Assembly: GCA_001796865.1 (NCBI GenBank)
Contig: MGNQ01000004.1
Coordinates: forward strand, 20,708 to 32,208
DNA from: Chloroflexi bacterium RBG_16_56_11
GTDB lineage: Bacteria > Chloroflexota > Dehalococcoidia > Dehalococcoidales > RBG-16-60-22
Direction of reading: 5' to 3'
Length of the DNA: 11,501 nucleotides
Shown: piece after piece, positions 5,949 through 11,501 of the stretch
Numbering within the stretch: the first letter of the stretch is position 1
How the letters are laid out: each line of letters begins with the position of its first letter
Position numbers and translations under genes: made by a program
Notes under the pieces: model-generated
Seen by the model: only the letters and a program-made list of their open reading frames with translations
What the model was told of the DNA's origin: nothing
The model's database searches: none

Positions 5949-6611
5949 ATGTATATTATCGTTGTCGGCGGCGGAAGGGTTGGCTATTATCTGCTCAAGG
6001 CCTTGCTTAATGAAGGACACGAAGTCCTCCTTATCGAAAAAGACCCCCGTATCTGTAAAACGATTACCGACGAGATGGGCAGTGTCTGCTTCCGGGGTGA
6101 CGGCTGCGAGGCGGCCGTCCTCGCCGAGGTGGGCACCGGCCGCGCCGATATGCTGGTGGCGGTCACCGGGGACGACGAGGATAACCTGGTTTCCTGCCAG
6201 GTAGCCAAGCATAAACACAACGTCCCCCGTACTATCGCCCGCATCCGGAACCCTCTTAATGCCGTTCTTTTCAAGAAGCTGGGTATCGACGTCACCGTCA
6301 GCTCGACGGACATCATCCTCGAGTCTATCGAGCGTGAAGTGCCGACCCACCCCCTCACCCACCTGCTGACCTTCGAAGATAAAGACCTGGCCCTGGTCGA
6401 CGTGAAGATTCCTGCCGGGTCCACCACCATCGGCAAGACGGTCAAAGACCTCGACCTCCCCAGGGAGAGCAACCTCGCCCTGATTATCCCCAGCGAGGGG
6501 GGCGCCCGCACTCCGACGCCCGCTACCGTCATCAACGAGGGCGACCAGATTATCGCCGTGACCACCCGCGAATCCGAGGACTTGCTCCGTGCCGCCCTGA
6601 TGGGCGCGTAA
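5949..6611 (+). CDS. trkA: TrkA-type RCK protein (RCK_N + RCK_C)
   Basis: A 220-residue cytoplasmic regulator with the KtrA/TrkA domain layout and length. RCK_N covers about 1-125, with G7-G-G9-R-V-G12 and acidic E30 after strand 2. RCK_C covers about 140-220, including D-V-K-I-P-A-G-S (151-158), I-G-K-T-V-K-D-L (161-168) and the terminal E-G-D-Q-I-I-A-V (197-204). Proteins of this type form rings that gate K+ uptake in response to nucleotides, and their RCK_C can bind ligands such as c-di-AMP. GGAG at 5941-5944, next to the preceding gene's stop, lies 4 nt before the ATG, so translation is probably coupled. No TrkH/KtrB pore gene is present in the window; the only transporter nearby is the permease at 3544-5019. 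The gene symbol denotes the family, not proven equivalence to E. coli TrkA. Confidence 0.92.
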   Translation: MYIIVVGGGRVGYYLLKALLNEGHEVLLIEKDPRICKTITDEMGSVCFRGDGCEAAVLAEVGTGRADMLVAVTGDDEDNLVSCQVAKHKHNVPRTIARIRNPLNAVLFKKLGIDVTVSSTDIILESIEREVPTHPLTHLLTFEDKDLALVDVKIPAGSTTIGKTVKDLDLPRESNLALIIPSEGGARTPTPATVINEGDQIIAVTTRESEDLLRAALMGA

Positions 6612-6657
6612 ACTTGTCCAGGCTAAGATTAAGTAGCCGGAGAACCTCTTTCCCCCA

Positions 6658-6687
6658 TTGACGCCGCCCTATCGCCGGATATATTAT
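6658..6687 (+). promoter_or_regulatory. Promoter for comEA-comEC
   Basis: TTGACG (6658-6663) is followed by an AT-rich stretch with overlapping -10 candidates: TATATT at 6680-6685 (16-bp spacer) or TATTAT at 6682-6687 (18-bp spacer). It lies in the 114-bp gap after the RCK gene and 38 bp or more before the comEA ATG, so competence genes probably form a separate transcription unit. Confidence 0.55.
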
Positions 6688-6725
6688 TATAGGTTCTGGT
6701 TTGCCATCTGGCGAATCGAGCCGAT

Positions 6726-7217
6726 ATGAAAACATTCTGGTCATGGGCGGCTGTTCTCTTGGTCAGCATCATTGTTGGTGGCGGGGTATTTATCGGTCTG
6801 AGCTATCGTCCCTCGCCGGATATAGAAATTTCGTTGCCCGAGGAAATTCCATTTCAAGGCAATATTTATATTGGCGGCGAGGTCAATAACCCCGGTTTCT
6901 ATCCATTGCGCCCCGGCGATACTATCGAAGACTTCCTCGCGGCAGCCGGAGGCCCGAAGGACTCCGCCGGACTGGATTACCTTGCCCTCAACGTATCCGC
7001 CGGTAACGTCACCGGGCCGCAGAAAATCAACCTCAACCGGGCGGATTCATGGTTGTTGCAAGCCCTGCCCGGTGTCGGTGAAGCCAGGGCCGGCGCCATC
7101 ATCGACTACCGCTCCCGGCACGGCCCTTTTCGTGATATTTATGAGCTGGCTGACGTCCCGGGCCTGGGGGATGCTGTGTTCAATAGTATCAAGGACATGG
7201 TAACCGTCGTTGATTGA
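6726..7217 (+). CDS. comEA: ComEA-like DNA-binding competence protein (SLBB + helix-hairpin-helix)
   Basis: A 163-residue membrane-anchored protein that binds double-stranded DNA outside the cytoplasmic membrane during natural transformation and hands it to ComEC. A single N-terminal membrane anchor spans about residues 7-25. An SLBB-type domain (about 46-92; I-Y-I-G-G-E-V-N-N-P-G-F-Y and P-G-D-T-I-E-D) follows, then a ComEA-type helix-hairpin-helix region (100-160) starting I-N-L-N-R-A, with hairpins L-P-G-V-G-E-A at 114-120 and V-P-G-L-G-D-A at 144-150. This domain order matches ComEA of Gram-positive type. No strong Shine-Dalgarno site precedes the ATG at 6726 (GAG at 6718-6720). comEC begins 9 bp downstream in the same direction, the standard arrangement. 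Confidence 0.93.
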   Translation: MKTFWSWAAVLLVSIIVGGGVFIGLSYRPSPDIEISLPEEIPFQGNIYIGGEVNNPGFYPLRPGDTIEDFLAAAGGPKDSAGLDYLALNVSAGNVTGPQKINLNRADSWLLQALPGVGEARAGAIIDYRSRHGPFRDIYELADVPGLGDAVFNSIKDMVTVVD

Positions 7218-7226
7218 CCCTGATAG

Positions 7227-9650
7227 TTGGTGCCCGTGTTAATCGTCTTATTGAGTTGCGCCTGGTTAGCCGGGATTTTCATCGGCTCCCGTGTGAATCT
7301 GTCCCCGTGGCTCTTCCTGGCGGGCATTCTTCCCATGCCCCTCCTGTTTTTCGCCCGTGGTTCCCGACGGCCGCTGGTACTGGCCTGCCTGTCCGTTTTA
7401 GTTATCATCGGTGCGGCCATTTTCTCGTATTCGAGCTTGCATGCCATCGACTCGGGCCAGCTCCGTTTCTACAATGACCGCCGCTCTGCCGAAATTAGGG
7501 GCATGGTGGCGGCCTCCCCTGACGTCAGGGGCACGAATACGCGGCTTACGCTGGAAGTTGACGCTATCAAGCTCGAAGGTGAATGGAAAACCGTCTCCGG
7601 CCGGGCATTGCTCTACGTTCCGGTGTATCCCGCCTATCGCTACGGTGATGTGCTCCGTGTCACCGGAGAGCCGGAGACACCGCCCCGGCTGGACGACTTC
7701 GACTACCGGGACTATCTGTCCCATCAGGGCATCAATACTATCGTCTTTTTTCCCGGAATCGAGGTACTGGATACCGGCCGCGGTTTCCCGCCGCTCGCCG
7801 GGATATACTCACTGAGGGACCACCTGGCGCGGGCCCTGGCGGAAGTACTGCCGGAGCCGCAGGCATCCCTGGCGCAGGGTATTGTCTTGGGGATAAGGGC
7901 AAGTATCCCCGCGGACCTGAAAGATGATTTTTCCCGCAGCGGTACATCCCATGTCCTGGCGATTTCCGGGTTTAATCTCACCATCATGGCGGGTATTTTG
8001 TTAAGTGTCGGCCTGTGGCTCTTCGGGCGGAAACGCTATTTCTATGTCTGGCTGGCGCTGGGATGCATCTGGTTTTACACCATAATTACCGGCTTGAGCC
8101 CGCCGGTGGTGCGCGGTGCCATCATGGTCAGCCTGTTCCTCGTCGCCGAGTTCCTGGGCAGGCAGCGCAGCGCCATCGTGGCGCTGGCCCTGGCCGCGGC
8201 CATCATGGCCGGATTGCACCCGTATATTTTAGGAGACGCTTCCTTTCAGTTGAGCTTCCTGGCCATGGCCGGCCTGATTTTTATTTCTCCCCTTTTCTCC
8301 CGACTCGGGCGACGATGGTTCGCGCTGTCAAGCGGGACAGGCACCGGACCTTCCCTGGCCGTTGTCACCATCGATATCATGGCGGCAACTCTGGGGGCTA
8401 TCACCGCGGTCTGGCCACTCGTTGCTCATTACTTCGGTATCGTTTCGTTGATAGGACCGCTGGCCACTTTCCTGGCATTGCCCGCCCTGCCCGGGATAAT
8501 CATCTTCGGCGCTGCGGCCGGTGCCCTGGGAATCATTGTCCCGATACTGGGACAGGCCTTCGGCTGGCTGGCCTGGCCTTTCCTCTCTTACCTGTTGCTT
8601 GTCGTCGAAGGCATGGCGGCGCCTGCTTTTTCCGCCCTGGATACCGGCGTTGTCAACCCGGCGCTGCTCTGCATTTACTATCCGGTGCTGGTGGCTGTAA
8701 TCTGGGCAATCAATCGCAAAACGGGGCTTGGTCGGTTCGCCGGGACCCCGGGACTGATGAAATCGGACATAAGCCTGTCGTCCGGGCTTTTGCCGAAAAA
8801 GCGGTGGGTCGTGGCGCCGCTGCTGGTGCTGGCCGCCGTGGTGACCGGCGTAGCGGCATCACTTCCCGATGCCAGGCTCCGGGTCAGCTTTCTCGACGTG
8901 GGCGAAGGAGATGCTATCCTTATACAGCAGGGGAACCGGCAGGTCCTGGTCGATGGCGGCCCGGATCCCCGTGACATCGACCTCGCCCTGGGGAGCCGGA
9001 TGCCGTTCTGGGACAGGTCTCTGGACTTGCTCGTCCTGACTCATCCCCACCAGGACCACCTGGCCGGGCTGGTAGAAGTGCTCCGCCGGTATAAAGTCGG
9101 GCAGGTTCTTTGCCCGGATATCGACTACTCTTCGCCTTTATACGATGAATGGCAGCGGTTACTCGATGAAAAGAAAGTCAGGGTCACCACCGCCCGCGCC
9201 GGGCAGCAAATCTCCCTGGGAGACGGCGTCATTATTCGCGTCATCAGCCCGCCTGCCGAATTACGGACGGGCGGCGATTCCGATATCGATAATAACGGTA
9301 TTATTCTCCGTCTCACCGCGGGCCAGGTGTCTTTCCTGATGACGGCCGATATCATGGAAGAGACCGAACGGGCGCTCGTCAGGGAGCGGGCTGGTCTCGC
9401 TGCCACTGTCCTTAAGGCTGCTCATCATGGCTCGGTTACGTCTTCGACTCCCGGTTTTCTGGCCGTCGTCAGCCCCCGGGTGGCCGTCATCTCCTGCGGC
9501 GCCGGGAATAAGTTCGGCCACCCCGATGACCTGGTTACGGAAAGGCTCGCCAACGAGGTCGGGCTGGAAAACATTTACCGCACTGATACGCAAGGCACTG
9601 TAGATTTCGTGACTGACGGTGACAGGCTGTGGGTGGACGTGGAAAGGTGA
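7227..9650 (+). CDS. comEC: ComEC/Rec2 DNA uptake channel with metallo-beta-lactamase-like domain
   Basis: A polytopic membrane protein of about 807 residues that moves single-stranded DNA across the cytoplasmic membrane during transformation. The N-terminal part has two or three membrane helices and a soluble DUF4131/OB-like region (about 75-185). The competence domain follows, with many membrane segments and the conserved S-H-V-L-A-I-S-G-F-N motif (241-250). The C-terminal metallo-beta-lactamase-like domain (about 555-807) has L-D-V-G-E-G-D-A, V-D-G-G-P-D, H606-P-H-Q-D-H611 (the HxHxDH metal site) and A-H-H-G-S (732-736). These residues are intact, so nuclease activity against one strand is plausible. 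The start is uncertain: TTG 7227, GTG 7230 and GTG 7236 are all in frame without a clear Shine-Dalgarno site. Translation may be coupled to comEA, which ends 9 bp upstream. Confidence 0.95.
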   Translation: MVPVLIVLLSCAWLAGIFIGSRVNLSPWLFLAGILPMPLLFFARGSRRPLVLACLSVLVIIGAAIFSYSSLHAIDSGQLRFYNDRRSAEIRGMVAASPDVRGTNTRLTLEVDAIKLEGEWKTVSGRALLYVPVYPAYRYGDVLRVTGEPETPPRLDDFDYRDYLSHQGINTIVFFPGIEVLDTGRGFPPLAGIYSLRDHLARALAEVLPEPQASLAQGIVLGIRASIPADLKDDFSRSGTSHVLAISGFNLTIMAGILLSVGLWLFGRKRYFYVWLALGCIWFYTIITGLSPPVVRGAIMVSLFLVAEFLGRQRSAIVALALAAAIMAGLHPYILGDASFQLSFLAMAGLIFISPLFSRLGRRWFALSSGTGTGPSLAVVTIDIMAATLGAITAVWPLVAHYFGIVSLIGPLATFLALPALPGIIIFGAAAGALGIIVPILGQAFGWLAWPFLSYLLLVVEGMAAPAFSALDTGVVNPALLCIYYPVLVAVIWAINRKTGLGRFAGTPGLMKSDISLSSGLLPKKRWVVAPLLVLAAVVTGVAASLPDARLRVSFLDVGEGDAILIQQGNRQVLVDGGPDPRDIDLALGSRMPFWDRSLDLLVLTHPHQDHLAGLVEVLRRYKVGQVLCPDIDYSSPLYDEWQRLLDEKKVRVTTARAGQQISLGDGVIIRVISPPAELRTGGDSDIDNNGIILRLTAGQVSFLMTADIMEETERALVRERAGLAATVLKAAHHGSVTSSTPGFLAVVSPRVAVISCGAGNKFGHPDDLVTERLANEVGLENIYRTDTQGTVDFVTDGDRLWVDVER

Positions 9651-9651
9651 T

Positions 9652-10308
9652 TTAAGACGGTTTTTGCTTCCTCACCAGCAGGCAGATGTTCCGGGAGAAA
9701 GTCCTGAACGGAAATTTATACGAGCTTTCCGGGGATATTTTCACCACCTCAAATCCTGCCCGCTGCGCCGTTTTTTTCAGCTCCCCGTACGTGAACAGGT
9801 GATAATATCGGTGAATCGTCCTGTCCCCGGCCTGCCACGGCACCATCGCGTCCCCGGACTTGAGCCAGAAACGGGGCTGCCGGCGGTTCCAGACCGTAAT
9901 GAAGGCCTCACCGCCAGGCCTGAGGACGCGGTAAAGCTCCCGGAACGCCAGCAGTCGGTCTTCCCTATCTTTTATGTGGTGATAGGTAGCTATCGCGATA
10001 GCCCAATCGAAGGTGTCGGAAAGAAAGGGCAGGTTATCGGCGTCCGCGGCCACCAGCGAGACGCTGAACCGGAATTTCCGGCTGTATTTTACCGCGTTTT
10101 CCAGCATCCCGCGGGAAAAGTCTACTCCGTGTAGCTCGAACGAGTCTTTGAAAGGAATGAAGTCGGCACCGTGGCCGCAACCCACGTTAACCAGGCGGCC
10201 CCGCCGCCACCTCCCGGCCATTTCTTCCAGCTCGGTCCGGAATATCGAGTGGTGCCGGAAGCTATACCAGCCGGGGGCTATCTCGTCGAAGACCTCGCGC
10301 GTTGTCAA
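9652..10308 (-). CDS. Class I SAM-dependent methyltransferase, Trm9/ALKBH8-like
   Basis: A cytoplasmic methyltransferase of about 218 residues. Motif I is V-N-V-G-C-G-H-G-A-D (40-49), the acidic residue after strand 2 is D63 (G-V-D-F-S), D89 lies in A-A-D-A-D-N-L-P-F, and L-R-P-G-G (129-133) is the post-motif loop. The M-V-P-W (155-158) and R-Y-Y-H-L-F (167-172) segments, with the following G-E-L-K-K block and the N-terminal E-V-F-D-E-I-A-P-G-W, resemble eukaryotic and archaeal Trm9/ALKBH8 enzymes that methylate wobble-uridine side chains in tRNA. Substrate is not provable here; a metabolite methyltransferase is possible. I chose TTG 10308 because a GGGAG site (minus strand, 10318-10314) lies 5 nt before it and the homologous region begins there. 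A longer frame to TTG 10383 would overlap the upstream gene and has no Shine-Dalgarno site. Its stop lies 1 bp from that of comEC (convergent). Confidence 0.85.
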   Translation of the reverse strand: MTTREVFDEIAPGWYSFRHHSIFRTELEEMAGRWRRGRLVNVGCGHGADFIPFKDSFELHGVDFSRGMLENAVKYSRKFRFSVSLVAADADNLPFLSDTFDWAIAIATYHHIKDREDRLLAFRELYRVLRPGGEAFITVWNRRQPRFWLKSGDAMVPWQAGDRTIHRYYHLFTYGELKKTAQRAGFEVVKISPESSYKFPFRTFSRNICLLVRKQKPS

Positions 10309-10348
10309 CCGGTCTCCCTGCTCCTTTTCCCGCAGAGCTGGTTCCCGC

Positions 10349-11501
10349 TTATCTGTAGACCCCGTATTCTTTGGTGAACTCAATCATGGTTTTCAGGTTT
10401 TCCGGTTTGACCTCGTCCGTCGAGCTCCGCGGCGCAAGTATGTAGCCTCCCCCCTTCCCCACCACGTCGATGAGCTTTTTGCAGTATTCCCTTACCTCGC
10501 TGGCCGTTCCCACCTGGAGCAGCGACGAAGGGATATTCCCCTCGATGCAGACGTGGTCTTTCAGGATTTCCTTGGCGCGGAAGATATCGGTGGTATCCAG
10601 CCGGGCGAGTAGCTTGCCTTTGGGCAGGTCGAGCAGGTATTCCAGCCGCGACGTACAGTTGCCTTCGAAGAAGATGCAGGGGGTCGCTCCCTTTCTGATG
10701 AGCCCGGCGACGAGCTTTTTAAACGTCGGCCAGTAGAAAGCGTCCCACTGTTTCTGGGAGAGGAAGTCGTCCGAGCCGCGCGTCACCGTCATGAACATCC
10801 GGATACTCCCGTACTCGTTCGGTGCCGGCAGCGGCCTTTCCAGTGTCTTCTTCAAGATGAAATGACACAGCTCGATGAGCTTGTCCGGCTGGCGGAACAT
10901 ATCGAACATGGTGCCGTTCATCCCCCTGAGGGAATGCGAAACGACATCATAGGGCGGCATGGCGGCGCCCTGAAAATACTGCGGGAAACCCATGTCCCGT
11001 ATCAGCTTGTTGAACCTGGCCTGTTTGGCGCGCCACCTCCTCATCTCACGACCGGCGCTCTGGAGGGTCCGGATGGCCTTGTTGACCTTCGGCTGGCCGA
11101 AGGCCGCCGCCAGTGCCTGTATGCCCATCGGCCCTCCGCCCAGGTCGGACAGCTTCGGCAACAGTCGGAGGCCGCTCAGGTTCTCGCTCGTCCGCGACAT
11201 GAATACCCTCAGCATGTAGTCGGACGTGTCCTTCATGTAGTCGTCGAATTCGTCCGCCTGCATATTATCTATTTCTATCGACTGGTGTCCCTGGTAGGGG
11301 TCTACACCACACCCCGGCCATCTCATCTGTTTCGGATCCAATATTTCTAGCGCTTTTCCCGGCGTGAACGGCTGCGGGAAAACCAGGTCCGGCTGGAAGT
11401 CCCGGAGGGTCTTCTCGTAGGCGGCGTACCAGGCGTCGTAGTCGTAGTAGGCGGCGGAGCAGGGTATCCCGGTATATTTCGCCGGGAAATAGCCCATCGC
11501 G
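10349..11501 (-). CDS. Uroporphyrinogen decarboxylase (URO-D) superfamily protein, N-terminus outside window
   Basis: At least 382 residues are visible, and the frame stays open to the window edge. The Met codon at 11497 is probably internal, because related proteins have an N-terminal segment before the M-G-Y-F-P-A-K stretch seen here. The superfamily includes HemE and the corrinoid:coenzyme-M methyltransferases (MtaA, MtbA, CmuA). The C-terminal half shows the TIM-barrel pattern: P-C-I-F-F-E-G-N-C (around 10655-10685), a R-L-D-T-T-D segment, I-E-G-N-I-P and G-G-G-Y-I-L-A-P-R-S-S. The HxC and distal Cys zinc ligands of MtaA-type enzymes are replaced (F-x-E, and Arg-Ser for Gly-Cys), so coenzyme-M thiol activation is unlikely in that form. 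Coproporphyrin synthesis is also not indicated by context. The gene is followed by the methyltransferase after 40 bp, so the two are probably one operon. Substrate unknown. Confidence 0.85.
   Translation of the reverse strand, partial: AMGYFPAKYTGIPCSAAYYDYDAWYAAYEKTLRDFQPDLVFPQPFTPGKALEILDPKQMRWPGCGVDPYQGHQSIEIDNMQADEFDDYMKDTSDYMLRVFMSRTSENLSGLRLLPKLSDLGGGPMGIQALAAAFGQPKVNKAIRTLQSAGREMRRWRAKQARFNKLIRDMGFPQYFQGAAMPPYDVVSHSLRGMNGTMFDMFRQPDKLIELCHFILKKTLERPLPAPNEYGSIRMFMTVTRGSDDFLSQKQWDAFYWPTFKKLVAGLIRKGATPCIFFEGNCTSRLEYLLDLPKGKLLARLDTTDIFRAKEILKDHVCIEGNIPSSLLQVGTASEVREYCKKLIDVVGKGGGYILAPRSSTDEVKPENLKTMIEFTKEYGVYR

Noticed and set aside
6621..6638. Hairpin GGCTA...TAGCC after the second RCK gene as a terminator
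   Set aside because: The stem is only 5 bp and is not followed by a T-tract, so it does not meet the standard of a rho-independent terminator.
8015..8974. 319-codon open frame on the plus strand inside comEC
   Set aside because: It is a second frame of the conserved ComEC competence domain; the product is rich in Arg, Gly and His with no domain or ribosome site.
10309..10383. Longer methyltransferase starting at TTG 10383
   Set aside because: It overlaps the end of the URO-D gene, has no Shine-Dalgarno site and adds a charged stretch unlike the family; TTG 10308 has a well-spaced GGGAG.
10862..11350. 162-codon plus-strand frame opposite the URO-D gene
   Set aside because: It is antisense to a conserved protein, with no domain and no promoter or ribosome site of its own.
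1..11501. Mobile elements, CRISPR arrays, tRNA/rRNA genes, defence systems
   Set aside because: I looked for transposase or integrase motifs, regularly spaced repeats and tRNA-like cloverleaf ends on both strands and saw none; all long stretches are explained by the genes listed.

Overview
The window reads as ordinary, moderately GC-rich bacterial chromosome with ten protein-coding genes plus the tail of an eleventh. I infer an anaerobic bacterium of the Dehalococcoidia (Chloroflexota) type. The basis is the mix of a corrinoid-methyltransferase/URO-D type protein, a small single-domain HTH regulator of a kind I associate with that group, unlinked housekeeping genes in short clusters, and frequent weak or missing Shine-Dalgarno sites. 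This taxonomic call rests on gene character only, not on a marker gene. I found no rRNA, tRNA, CRISPR array, insertion sequence or attachment site.

Layout. Positions 2-70 are the last 22 codons of an upstream gene with an Ala/Glu/Lys/Pro-rich tail, ending in a small hairpin. Next come priA (124-2535, replication restart helicase) and def (2582-3070, peptide deformylase), co-directional and 46 bp apart. A small HTH regulator (3086-3373, minus) converges on def and has a strong sigma-70-type promoter flanked by two imperfect dyads. A rho-independent terminator (3479-3510, plus) and an extended -10 promoter then lead into a plus-strand cluster: an APC-superfamily permease (3544-5019), a universal stress protein (5097-5513), a short RCK_N/TrkA_N protein (5542-5940) and a full RCK_N+RCK_C TrkA-type protein (5949-6611). 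A new promoter precedes comEA (6726-7217) and comEC (7227-9650), the periplasmic DNA receptor and membrane channel of natural transformation. On the minus strand, converging on comEC with a 1-bp gap, lie a Trm9/ALKBH8-like SAM methyltransferase (9652-10308) and, upstream of it, a URO-D-superfamily protein cut by the window edge (10349-11501).

The most interesting unit is the permease-Usp-RCK-RCK cluster. No TrkH/KtrB pore is present, yet two RCK (K+ transport gating) proteins sit beside a permease whose first transmembrane segment carries a G-D-V-G-S-S-x-Y-Y signature resembling that of Kup/KimA K+ importers. I propose that it is an RCK- and Usp-regulated cation (probably K+) uptake system built on an APC permease, as opposed to the amino-acid permease that routine annotation would name. 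This is inference and needs testing. The other genes are recognisable families with some local oddities (degenerate Usp nucleotide motif, URO-D protein lacking the usual thiol-activating zinc ligands, a near-leaderless permease transcript).
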